This document shows positions 32,479 to 42,757 of a DNA stretch of 64,000 bases, one piece after another. The DNA lies in NCBI GenBank assembly GCA_010015745.1, contig ML978171.1, positions 186,001-250,000 on the forward strand. Direction: 5' to 3'. Position 1 is the first letter of the stretch, and every line of letters starts with the position of its first letter. The notes beneath the pieces were generated by a model. It did no database searches. It saw nothing but the letters and a program-made list of their open reading frames with translations, and was not told the origin of the DNA. The stretch is from Setomelanomma holmii. Its lineage: Eukaryota; Ascomycota; Dothideomycetes; Pleosporales; Phaeosphaeriaceae. The position numbers and the translations under genes are program-made.

Positions 32479-34058
32479 ATGGCAACCCACTCATGCCAAT
32501 TCCAAGAAACGACGTGGGATGAAGTGTTACTGGCAAGGGAAGCACTAGATGTGTGAGTAGAGGACTGACCAGACTACCAGGACCTCCGTGCTGCCCAGGT
32601 CCAAGTCATGTAAGTAGCTGATAGAGCAGCTTTCTTTGTGATCTGACACTAAATAGATTCACGTCTGCCGACTCGTTCCTGAACACCGCGTCAGAACTTC
32701 AGAAGAACCTCAAAAGCAAGCTGAAGATTCCCCCGTTCTTTTTCAACAGGATGTATCTCCAATCGAACGGCTTTTGTGGATACGACGTCCAGCTTAACAG
32801 AAATGAAGAAGTCGAGCTTTACAGTATGTAGAACTGGCAAAGTTCAGAGGGCCGTCACAGTGTTGCTCATCAAGTCTCAGCGTACTGGTCTCGCTTCACT
32901 GTCAAGCAGACGTACGACAAGCTCCAGCCAAAAAGGACGTTCACACCACATGTCTCCAACCATCACTCTAGCCCTGGCGAGTGGAACGCTGACATCGCGT
33001 TACATGGGCCGCAGAGCACGCGGCATGGATGGGAATGGTACGAGATGGGGTTCTTCGCTTACTGGACTCAATCGGGGCCGACCATACTCCTGTGCTTCGA
33101 TATGCCTGCGAAGTCACAGTCAGATGTCCAGTCAATGTTCTGTTCACAGGACATCTCTCGTTCTTGTCCCTACGCCGTGTTTTCGCTCATCTCGGATGCC
33201 CTACTTCGACTGTATGATGATTCGGTTTGGGCAGTCAGAAACCACATTAGCCAGTGGGAAGCCGTAAGTCTCGTTCTCCGCACTTGCTGGCTAACGGCAG
33301 TGGGGCTCACTCGCGACAGAGGAGGTCACAAGAGGTCGACTACTTCCTTTTGCACGAGATTGCGAGACATGGGGTGCATGTCAGCGAGACCCTCAATGTG
33401 GCTATACGGTCTCTTGACGCTACGCAGCACCATCACGAGAGGTTTCGTACAAACAACGACCTTGCCCGCAGCAACAATGGACACAGCCACTGGGACAAAG
33501 TCGGAAGTCGATTTGAGTTCCAGCTCCGCTTTCTCCAGGGCTTGCTTCAACGGTCTGAAGCGAACAATGCCCGGATCCAGAACGAGATCACTCTTGTAAG
33601 CCTAGGCTGCTGTGGAATGCTCAAGCTTACGGTATCAGGCTTTCAATGCCGCAGCCCAGAGAGACAGCAAGGTCCAGCTGCAGATAGGAGAAGAAGCGAA
33701 GAGAGAAGCCTCAGCAATGAAGGCGATCGCTGTAGTCACGATGACTTTCTTGCCAGCCACCTTTGTGTCTGTGAGTTGTCCAGTCTCCCTATACTGACTG
33801 TTATAGGTTCATGCGTGGCTAACACGACCCGTGGATAGACGATCTTTGGAACCAACTTCTTCTCGTTTCAACCTGACAGAGACGTTGAACGATCGTCTTT
33901 TGCTGTGTCCCATCAGTTTTGGATATACTGGGCACTTTCTGTCCCGCTGACTGTCGCAACGCTTGCTTTGTGGTTTTGGTGGAGCCGCTGGGCTGAGCAT
34001 ATCAGGGTCTCAAGGCCTAAAGCTGATACCCTTCGCCCTAAACACATTGCGCCATAAG
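32479..34058 (+). CDS. CorA-like Mg2+ transporter-type membrane protein, possibly with two nonsense codons
   Basis: Exons joined by frame: 32479-32609, 32657-32823, 32881-33263, 33320-33595, 33639-33770, 33839-34058; introns are 43-68 nt with good GT-AG ends. The start (MATHSCQFQETTWDEVLL), FFFNRMYLQSNGFCG, the WYEMGFFAYW region and EVDYFLLHEIARHGVHVSET match the fungal CorA-like family. A helix RRS-to-ITL leads to the two C-terminal membrane segments, MKAIAVVTMTFLPATF (pore helix) and FWIYWALSVPLTVATLALWF. The CorA signature GMN is GTN here (IFGTNFF). The first exon contains in-frame TGA at 32554-32556 and 32566-32568. These can be removed only by a 30-nt GT-AG intron (32551-32580), unusually short; otherwise the gene is a pseudogene. 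Confidence 0.72.
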
Positions 34059-34320
34059 AATAGGTTAGCTTTAGATACGCAGAATAACATACTGTATTAT
34101 TGTGTCAATAGATAAAAGCTTAAACATGAAGTGCTTTACTAATGTAGCAAGGCTGATTGGAAATTGCGATAAGGCTGAAACGTAGCCGAGTGCTGCAGCC
34201 TGAATCCTCGTTCGACTGCTGTCAACTGCCATTGCTCGCGTCCGCTCGCTACCGCTGCTACTCACCAATGTACATTGCTCTTCATATCAAGTAGTTGTCG
34301 ACAAACACTTGCCTAACGTG
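34059..34320. other. Intergenic between CorA-like gene and pogo element
   Basis: AT-rich 3' flank of the CorA-like gene; no gene or repeat recognised. Confidence 0.35.
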
Positions 34321-35990
34321 TTTTATAAGCGAGTCGGCCATACCGGTACAAGCGAGTCGGCCACCCCACCAATCCTAACTAGAACACCAACTTCTCGTCG
34401 CTATGGATCCAAATCCACGTGCTCTATCATCATATACTGAAGCTGATATATTGCTTGCCTCCTCCTCTATCAATCGCCAGCAGCTTAAAAACTCTAGGCT
34501 TGCTGCTTCTACGTATAACGTTCCGAAATCAACGCTGAATGACCGACCCGCTGGGAAGCCTGCCCGACGCGATTGTCCGCCCAACTCAAAGAAACTCAGT
34601 GAGCTAGAAGAGGAGGTAATTGTCAGTTATATACTTGACCTGGACAACGTGGATTTGCGCCTACATTCGACGCTGTACGTGATATGGCTGATAAGCTGCT
34701 AGCTGCGCGCGGCGCATGTTGCGTTGGCGTCTACTGGCTGCGCAACTTTGTCAAGCATACAGACAGTCTTACGACACGTTTCAATCAAGCGTACGATAGG
34801 CAGAGAGCTCTATGCGAGGATCCTGTACTAATCAGAGACTGGTTTGAGCTTGTAGAGCAGACAAAGGCCAAGTATGGCATCTGCAATGAGGACGTCTACA
34901 ACTTCAACAAGGCTGGCTTCATGATAGGCAAGATTACGACTCAGCTCATCATGACAGGTTCAGAAAGAAGAGGCAGGCCAAAGGCTATACAGCCAGGCAA
35001 TCGTGAGTGGGTGACGTTGATTGCTGCAATCAACGCAGCTGGCTGGTCAATCCCACCGTTCCTCATCTTTGCTGGCCGCTATCATCTATCTGCCTGGTAC
35101 AAGGAGACAGAGATCCCACGCGACTGGGCGATCGCAGTCAGCGACAATGGCTAGACAACCAACAAGCTAGGAGTTGACTAGCTAAAACACTTTGATGCTT
35201 ATACAAAGACTTGTGTTATAGGTGCACGTTGCCTGCTTATCCTTGACGGCCACGAGAGCCACCACTCTCTGGAATTTTGAGAGCTCTGCAAGGAGAACAA
35301 TATCTACACGCTCTGCATGCCGCCTCACTCGTCACATCTGCTGCAGCCACTTGACGGTGGCTGCTTCTCGCCATTAAAGCGCGCGTACAGCCGTGAGATT
35401 GAGGCTCTGATCCGCCACCACATCAACCACATTACAAAGCTTGAGTTTCTGCCAGCGTTCAAGGCAGCCTTTGATCAATCGTTTACGTCAGCCAATATCT
35501 GCTCAGCTTTTTGAGGCGCAGGACTTGTTCCTCTCCAGCCAGACACTGTTCTGTCGAAGCTTGACGTGCGGCTGCGTACGCCTACTCCTGCTGCTCTCGT
35601 AGAGGCTCTCTGGGAGGCTCGTACGCCGAGCAACGTACGTGAGCTTGAGGCTCAATCAAGTTTAGTATGTGATCGCGTGCAGCGGCACAAGAGTTCATTG
35701 CCAGCCTCAATTATTCAGGCAATTGACCAGCTTAAGAAGGGGGCGCAGGTGATGATGCTTTCAGCTAAGCTAATGCGCAATCGGATCACCAGCCTTGAGA
35801 GAGCTAACAAGGCAGCAACAAAGCGTAGGCAGCGTAAAAAGAAGCGCATACAGAAGCATGGAGTCTTGACAAAGGGAGCTGGAGAGGATGTACTTGCTCA
35901 AAAGGAGGCTGACCAGCAGATAGAGCGTGAACAGCGTCAAGGTGGAGAGCAATCACCAACTAGCACATACACGCGCGCGTCAGTACAGCT
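34315..35990 (+). mobile_element. pogo/Fot1-type Tc1-mariner element, 3'-truncated
   Basis: The left part starts near a TA at 34314-34315 with a candidate terminal region ACGTGTTTTATAAGCGAGTC. The 14-bp block AAGCGAGTCGGCCA is repeated directly at 34327 and 34351. It is followed by a degraded transposase. No complementary terminal repeat is present on the right; transposase similarity fades at about 35960 and the upstream region of the phosphotransferase gene begins. The right terminus has therefore been lost. The left boundary is provisional. Confidence 0.65.
34403..35960 (+). pseudogene. pogo/Fot1-type DDE transposase pseudogene
   Basis: The ATG at 34403 starts a psq-like helix-turn-helix region (YNVPKSTLNDRPAGKP). 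After a 1-nt shift near 34656 the frame runs through a CENP-B-like DNA-binding segment (WLRNFVKHTDSL) into the DDE core: VYNFNKAGFMIG (first D normally here is N), IPPFLIFAGRYH, LLILDGHESHHSLEF (second D) and LCMPPHSSHLLQPLD (third D). Four in-frame stops lie at 35152 (TAG), 35179 (TAG), 35278 (TGA) and 35512 (TGA). Comparison with the usual motifs NGW, WLKHF and AFR suggests three arose by G-to-A or C-to-T changes. The C-terminal coiled, Lys-rich region (35730-35900) is intact but the true end is missing. Confidence 0.82.
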
Positions 35991-36130
35991 CGACATTACC
36001 TCACGACGCGAAGTGCTCTACCGCCTCGATCGCAATTGGCATTGCGATCGCATCCGGTATGTCACTCCTTGCTGCCTCAACTACTGTTCATCGAGCTTCT
36101 ACCTCGAATACGATTTTAAGCTCTTTGCAA

Positions 36131-37970
36131 ATGAGTTGGTTCCGCCGACAGCTCCTCAAATCTTCTCGGTTCGCGAAGCTGGCTCAACCAAGTTCGCCCT
36201 CATTGCCGCAATCCCGGCAGTACACATTGACTTCGCACGACGCCGGCATTCTTCGACACTGCGATGTGGAGCAATTTTACAAATACACCTCGGGTCGATG
36301 GCTCTGGAATGAGAAGTATCAGCTTGCTCGCCGTTACGTTGAGTTCGATCTACTGGGACTCCTCCAAGTCTCAGCGCAAGCGATCGAAGCCCGCTCTTGC
36401 GTCAAGGTTGAGAAACTGCCTGAAGGAAACTTCAGCAAGGTCTTCCTGATTACCATGAACGACGGCCGAGAATTAACCGCCAAACTCCCGAATCCGAATG
36501 CTGGACGGCCGCACTTTACGACAGCCAGCGAAGCCGCCACCATGGACTACGTATGGGCTCCTCAACTCATTACATCTGATGATTGCTGACATAAAGTTAC
36601 GTTGCAGGTTCGAAATGTTCTCGGTATCCCGGCGCCCCGGGTATATGGCTGGAGTTCCTCGACAGACAATCCCGTTGGAGCAGAGTACATCCTGATGGAA
36701 CGCAGTGGAGGGGTGGAATTGGGCAAGATATGGCATGACATGCCTTGGGAGGAAAGACTTGAGATTATTAGGACCTTAGTTGGGTACGAGAAAGCCTTTG
36801 TTTCTGTCAATCTTCCTATGTACGGGAGCTTGTATTATGCGAAGGACCTCCCTAGCCCGAGCCCAAGTCAATTTCTTGACTCCGTCAACTCGATAGATAA
36901 GGGAGAAGCCTTCGTAGTCGGTCCGACAACTAACAGGGCGTTCTTCGACCAAGGGAGAGACTCTGTCGAAGTAAATCGAGGGCCGTGTAAGTTCCCTTAC
37001 CTTCCCTATCATGCTCGTCCCAAGCTGATTAGATGACAGGGCCTTCACTCAACGAATTTGTCCATTCCCGCGCCGCCCGAGAGCTAGCGTGCATCGATAA
37101 GTTCTCGTCGTATCCCGGTCAGCAAGGGCTGTTCAGCGATCCCAACCAATACCGTCCAACCAGAGCATTGAAGATTGGAGTCCTCCGGGATTATTTGAGA
37201 GTCGCAACCCAGATTCTGCCCATGTCAACCTGTCAAAGCCGACTCTATGGCACTCCGATCTGCATAGTGACAACATCTTCGTTGACCCTTCCCAGTCAAC
37301 AAGAATCCTCAACATCATCGACTGGCAAGCGGTCAATGTTTCCCCGCTCTTCCTTCAATCACGCCATCCTTCACTCATCGAGTTTGAAGGGCCAATACCA
37401 GAAGGCTTTGAGCCTATAACACTACCCGATGATTTTGATGATATGAGCGAGGAGGCACCACACCAAGCCAAGAATCTCCGGGTTGCTCAGTCTCTCTATA
37501 AGCTCTATGAAATCCTCATGCTCCGGCGATGTCCGGAGATTGCTCATGCGCTGCACTTTCGAGACACTCTGCCTGGTCAAATTACTGGATTGGCAAGCTC
37601 AATCTTCAGCGATGGAGAGCCAATCCTACAGGGAATGCTCATTCGACTTCAGGACGAGTGGGCCACATGTGTTAGGTCTTCCATACCGTGCCCCCTTTCC
37701 TTTACTCCCGAGGATAGGACGCAGCAGCAACGTCTCGAGGCGGGTTGGAGCGAAGGTGTCGAGCTAATGCATGAGATTTTGACCGAGATTGGTGCATACC
37801 AGGGATGGTATGGTTGGGTCAATCATAACAACCACCCCGTGTATAAGGAGCGGTTGGCCCGATGTCGCGAGAACTTTCTCGATCGCTACGCGAAAACCGA
37901 AGAGGAGAGAAGTCAATGGATCCAAGCCTGGCCGTTTGAAGACAAAACACATCCGCCAACTTCTCTATAA
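36131..37970 (+). pseudogene. AIM9-like APH-family phosphotransferase gene with one frameshift
   Basis: Exons 36131-36550, 36608-36986 and 37040-37970; introns of 57 and 53 nt have clean GT-AG ends and GCTGACA-type branches. An upstream in-frame ATG at 36059 is an alternative start. The N-terminus is basic and Ser-rich (MSWFRRQLLKSSRFAKLAQP), compatible with a mitochondrial presequence as in the AIM9/altered-inheritance-of-mitochondria group. The kinase-like fold shows LPEGNFSKVFLITM (P-loop-like), ELTAKLPNP (Lys), YILMERSGGVELG (hinge), LWHSDLHSDNIFVD (catalytic HxDLHxxN) and NIIDWQAV (metal site). In exon 3 the frame must change near 37219 (ILP to HVNLSKPT), equivalent to one lost base. The rest is intact to TAA 37968, so it is either a young pseudogene or carries a sequence error. 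Confidence 0.72.
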
Positions 37971-38663
37971 GCTTAGAATTATAGAAACGCATACTGTGTC
38001 TCATCCCATCCGACTCCGGTCGCAGCCACCTGCCATAATTGATCGTCAGGGGTCGCCTACAAGTGCTCGGTCACATCCAATTCGTCTGAGAAAAATGAAT
38101 TGACTGTACCCCTGATGCTGTGAGTTCCGGGAACACCTGAGAGAGGACCGTTAAACATAAGCTTATTGTAAGAAGGCCCTCCACAATCACTATCACCTAT
38201 TGTGGTGCGCTAGCCACTTCGCTGGCATCCCTTCTGTGGGTTTTAACAGTAGGAAGAGCTTGATTGTGATGCTGTAGCGAGGAAAGTCGGTATCGCGACA
38301 TAATGAGGCTCTCTGCAAACCAGGCACGGAAGCAGTTAACGCGATGGTAATCTTTACTTGCGACAGCGTCTACATGTTAAAGGATTCCTATGCTATACGA
38401 CTATCACAATTATCTAGCAGACAAGAGGTGTAGGCGGAAGTTTGAGTTGTTCAAAGTCGAAGTACCTGTGATTATTTTCGTTGAGGGGGGTTTTCCGTTG
38501 CGCAGGGATTGACGTTATAACGTCAACTCCCCTCGACTCCTAGCACGGGTAGACTTTCCCTTGCGTACAGGCACAAAGAAGCATCGACTCCACACTGCTC
38601 TCGACCCAAAAAAGGTTGAATACTTATTTGTCATTTTGAGAGATGTACATGTTGCTTCATTCA
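37971..38663. other. Intergenic, nothing recognised
   Basis: No coding frame, terminal repeats or RNA gene noticed over about 690 bp. Confidence 0.4.
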
Positions 38664-39388
38664 TTAAACAAACGCTCCAACAACACTCACCACAGTCGTG
38701 ACTACTCCGACTGCGTCTTTGACCTCCTTGATAATCCCGCCAAGGTCAATACCAGAGTGAGAACTAGCTTGCCATGTATTGCTGGCAGCAATGAATGCCC
38801 ACCGATCCGCAATGGCATCATTTCTACCGGTGATATTCCGATCATGATCCCTGCTCCCCGGCTCAACTGTACCAGCTGTATGTCCTGCGTCTGTAAATCC
38901 ATACAGCTGATCTTGGCTATCTTTCACTCCCCATGCGATACTTACGTCGTAGCTCGGGAAGCCCGAGTCGTGGAAGTGGCCAGACCAGACATACGAACCG
39001 TCGCTGCGGATTTTGAGGTGCGCCCAACCACCGACGGGAACACCGTTGTTAAATGTTATTGGCGACCAGTGAAAGTCGAGGAACGTTGGCACATCGTGAG
39101 GAATCACGAACAGCCAGCCCTGTGCAATTGTGGACACCGCCGGCTTTGCACACGCCTTTGTTCATATCGCCATTAAAGAACATTACATGGCATTTCTCGC
39201 AGTAGCGCCATCCAGGCTGCGCGAGACCTGTTTGTACGATATCATGTGGAAGCGTGAAGTTGTAGCCTTGAGCGGAGTGCTCGCCTCCAGCAGTGCAAAC
39301 TCCCTTGGATGTAAACCATCTAGAAGTTAGTGTGGCACTTCTCGCAGTAACGCCAGTTTTTCTGTCCCTTTGGCATTAGCTTGTTCAT
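38664..39388 (-). pseudogene. WRxCxKC-repeat protein with conserved C-terminal domain, frameshifted
   Basis: Reading right to left from an ATG at 39388, two copies of a Cys-based motif are visible: NWRYCEKCHTNF (about 39340) and GWRYCEKCHVMFFNG (about 39190), each followed by a KGVC-AGG-H turn. This repeat resembles zinc-ribbon-like WRxCxKC modules known from fungal and bacterial proteins. A C-terminal domain follows in another frame (about 39120-38664): FHWSPITFNNGVPVGGWAHL, YVWSGHFHDSGFPSYDV, then a Gly/Val hydrophobic end (GIIKEVKDAVGVVTTVVSVV). Breaks: TAG at 39320-39322 with a shift after the first motif, and another shift near 39125. Function is unknown; secretion or membrane insertion of the hydrophobic end is speculative. 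Confidence 0.55.
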
Positions 39389-39884
39389 CTGTGGTAACTT
39401 TGGTTTAGTATCGAGAGTATGTACAGCCACACAACCACACAGCCACAGATCTGGTGTCAGCGGCGATAGGTTACAGCTAAGCTACTTTAAGCTAGGTGTG
39501 CGGGTCCTCCTTATCTAGCACTTAGAGCAGGCGGACTTAGAATTAGCACGGAAGCACGACAACCTCTTGAGGTCAAGCGCAGTGCTCGGGATAGGATGAT
39601 GATACAACAAGCTGTAAGCTGACGGACTTTCAACAAGATGCATGAGTTTTCAACGCACCTACTACCAGCTAAAGCGAGGCGGTTGCGTGACGCTTAAAGC
39701 AAATTGTCGTATTGCACGGTAAACCGAACCTATTTCTAAAAAACATTAGGAGAGAATAGACTTTATAGCGTAAGGCTGCTATTCTGAGAATATCTATTCT
39801 TGTAACCTGTTGTTGAGTTTGTTATATTAGGGAGTGTCTGTGGTGTCTCGTTACACTGTGTGTCTCGCTACGCAGTGACGGACC
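39389..39884. other. Intergenic up to the truncation edge of NACHT copy 2
   Basis: AT-rich near 39720-39840, with repeated GTCTCG-TACAC words just before the edge at 39884. No gene is recognised. The sharp edge suggests a recombination or insertion boundary, but no transposon terminus could be identified. Confidence 0.35.
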
Positions 39885-42122
39885 TTAGCGGGCACGGGCA
39901 AGTCGACGATCGCGCGGACAGTGGCGCGCAGGTATCACGACTGGCAGCGACTTGCAGCAAGCTTCTTCTTCTTGCGCGGCGGCAGCAATGTTAGCTACGC
40001 TGGCAAGTTTGTGACTAGCATTGCGGTGCAGCTTGCGCACAGTGTGCCAGCATCGCGGCAGCACATCAGCGACACTATTGCCAAGCACAGCGACATTGTC
40101 AGCAAGGCGTTGCGCGACCAGTGGCAGCACCTTGTCTGCAGTCCGCTGTCGAAGCTGCACGAGCTAGAAGCAGGGCCAGAAACATACGTCGTAGTCGTTG
40201 ATGCGCTCGATGAGTGCGAAAGCGACAACAATATCCGCATTATCGTGCGGCTGCTAGCTGAAGCGCGGTCGTCGTTGACGGGTGTCTGGCTGCGGGTGTT
40301 GCTGACAAGCAGGCCTGTAGTGCCGATCCGGCACGAGTTCGGGCAGATGGCGGACACGGAGCACAAAGACGTCGTGCTGCACGACATCTCGCCGTCGATT
40401 GTCGACCACGACATAGAGCTTTTCCTGGAAGACAAGCTTCAGTCCATTGGGCGAGAACGCTGTCTGCGCGCTGGTTGGCCAGGCGCAGAGATCATCGTGC
40501 GGTTAGTGCAGAGCGCAAGCGGTCTGTTCATCTGGGCTGACACTGCCTGTCGCTACATCCGCGATGGAAAGCGCTTTGCAGCTAAGAGGCTAGAGAAGAT
40601 CCTAAGCGCTGATGGTAACACTGTTGCCGCTCCAGAGGAGCATCTCAATCAGATCTATGTGACTGTGCTTAAAAGCTCACTCTCTGCCAACTACACAGAT
40701 GAGGAGAGAGATGAGCACTGTGACATGCTGAGGTACGTTCTTGGAAGTGTAGTGGTATTGTTCTCTCCTCTGTCAACATGGTCTTTGAGCAAGCTACTCC
40801 AGGTCGCAGACGAAGACGTTAGTGAAGACGTTAGTCAGACACTTGAGGATTTGCATGCTATTCTCAACATCCCGGAAGACTCAGCCGAACCACTACGCCT
40901 ACACCATCCCTTGTTTCGCGACTTCCTCCTCAACAAGGATCGGTGCCGTGATGCTAGTTTCTGGGTAGAGGAGAAGAGCACGCATGAGAAGCTGGCGTTC
41001 TGCTGCCTTGAGCTTATGTCTGCACCAGACGGCCTTTGGCAAGACATGTGCAGTCTCTCAGGACCTGGAGCTTTGAGGAGTGAGATCGACGCAGAGTTAA
41101 TTAGTAACAGCCTGCCGCCTGAGCTCCAGTATGCGTGCCGCAACTGGGGCGAGCATATCGAGCGCGGGCAGCAGAGCATCGCAGACGGAGACGCTGTGCA
41201 TGTCTTCCTGCAGACACACATGCTGCACTGGCTGGAAAGCGATGAGCCTGATGGGGGAGTCAGGCCAGTGTGTGCGTTTGCTAACAAGACTGCAGGTGCT
41301 GGTAGCGGTAAGGAGTCCTGCATGGAAGGTGTATTCACTGTATACTGACTTGCAACGTAGTCACCGATAAGCGCCTGTGCAGGCTTCCTCCGCGACGCGA
41401 ACCGGCTCGTGCTGCGCTTCGGTTCCATTATGGCAGAGGCACCGCTGCAGGTGTACTTGTCAGCGCTTCTCTTCGCACCAGAGAGAAGCATTGTTCGAAA
41501 GACGTTCGTTGATCAGGTCTCTCCGGAAGTGCAGATGCTGTCAGACAGAGACGCAGACTGGGATGCGTGTCGCAGCGTGCTAGAAGGCCATACAAGCTTT
41601 GTCAATGCGGTGGTGTTCTCGCCAGACGGACAGCTGGTCGCCTCAGCATCCCAGGATAAGACAGTGCGAGTGTGGAAGACGGCGACGGGCACGTGTCGCC
41701 ACGAGCTGACGGGCCATACAGACGGTGTCACTGCGGTAGTGTTCTCGCGAGACGGACAGCTGGTCGCCTCATCATCCTGGGACAAGATAGTGCGAGTGTG
41801 GGAGACGGCGACGGGCGCGTGTCGCACCGTGCTTGACAGCCCCTACTTATACATTTCGGAGCCCGCTTTCTCGCCAAATACTAATGCTCTTCACACCGAC
41901 AGAGGAGACGTTGCGCTACCTTCAGACCTGATCCTGACGTTGCCTGTGGAGCTGGAACATCATGCTTCCCACCTCTTAGTCAGAGACCAGTGGGTGCTGC
42001 GCAACACGCAGCAGTTCCTGTGGCTGCCGTTCGAGTATCGTGCATACAACAGAGCCGTATGCCAAGACATGGTCTGTCTTGGGTGTCCATCTGGGCGTGT
42101 GGCTTTGCTCAGGCTGCAGTAG
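39885..42122 (+). pseudogene. NACHT-WD40 (NLR-like) gene, copy 2, N-terminally truncated
   Basis: Homology begins abruptly inside Walker A (LAGTGKSTIARTVAR at 39885), so the NACHT entry and any N-terminal effector domain are missing. From there the frame is intact: Walker B-like VVVDALDECE (40194-40223), TSRPVVPIRHEFGQ, LRLHHPLFRDFLL, then GLWQDMCSLSGPGALRSEI. An intron at 41308-41382 (75 nt, GTAAGG...GTGCAG) joins to FLRDANRLVLRFGSI and APLQVYLSALLFAPE. Two WD40 repeats of 42 residues follow (LEGHTSFVNAVVFSPDG..., LTGHTDGVTAVVFSRDG...), then a degenerate WD-like tail to TAG 42120-42122. The architecture is that of fungal NACHT-WD40 NLRs (HNWD-related), implicated in self/non-self recognition. 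The only in-frame starts are a GTG at 39921 or internal ATGs, so function is doubtful. Confidence 0.8.
41580..41831 (+). repeat. Two tandem 126-bp WD40-repeat units
   Basis: Units 41580-41705 and 41706-41831 are exactly 126 bp each with about 21 mismatches by hand count, several in codons expected at the exposed blade surface (for example SFVNA versus DGVTA, and SQDKT versus SWDKI). Such similar, length-fixed units are typical of fungal NLR WD40 repeats that exchange and shuffle. Confidence 0.75.
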
Positions 42123-42757
42123 AGCTATGCCGAGATTGGGCACTGCAGTCGTGTACAGTGGCATTCTCACGAACGCAACATAATGCATAAACAATATCAC
42201 TGATGTAAGCGTACGAAGCACGAGCAGTTGTCGTGATTATAGGTGTGTGAGGAGCAGCTTCACTTAGATGTATTTGCTAAATTAGAGGCATCGAGCTGAC
42301 ACTGCTTGACCAACTCAAATTGCCAGTCTGGTAGCGACTTCATGGCGGAGATTCACAAGACCAATTTGTTTTATGCGATGCATTGTGATCGGATTTATAT
42401 TCGGCTTTTACCAAACCTCAACCTGACACATGCGTAGACGGACTATGTAGTCCCACTCAGTGTTGTCATTCCCACTACCCATCCCATCATATACATAGCT
42501 CGTGCTCGCAACATCCGTCTCTTGTCCTCGCCAGATCATCCAAGCATGCGTGCGCAGCTGTTGTGCGATATGAAATCGCTCTGCCATCTAACCAAACAGG
42601 ATTGTGCAAACAGATGCAAAACTCCGAGAATGCGATGCAGAACCCCAATATCATGCATAGGTCCCACCTATGCCGTTACTTCGTGTTCCATGATGACGCA
42701 AGGAAAAGGGTATCGTCCGTAAGGAAATTGCAACTCCAAAGTGATGCAGATAGCGTT
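42123..42757. other. Intergenic, nothing recognised
   Basis: 3' flank of NACHT copy 2 and of the convergent DUF2293 gene. No gene seen. Confidence 0.4.

Noticed and set aside
30404..42122. The inverted NACHT copies as ends of a large composite transposon
   Set aside because: No matching terminal sequence or target duplication at the outer edges, and the copies are truncated at different homologous points.
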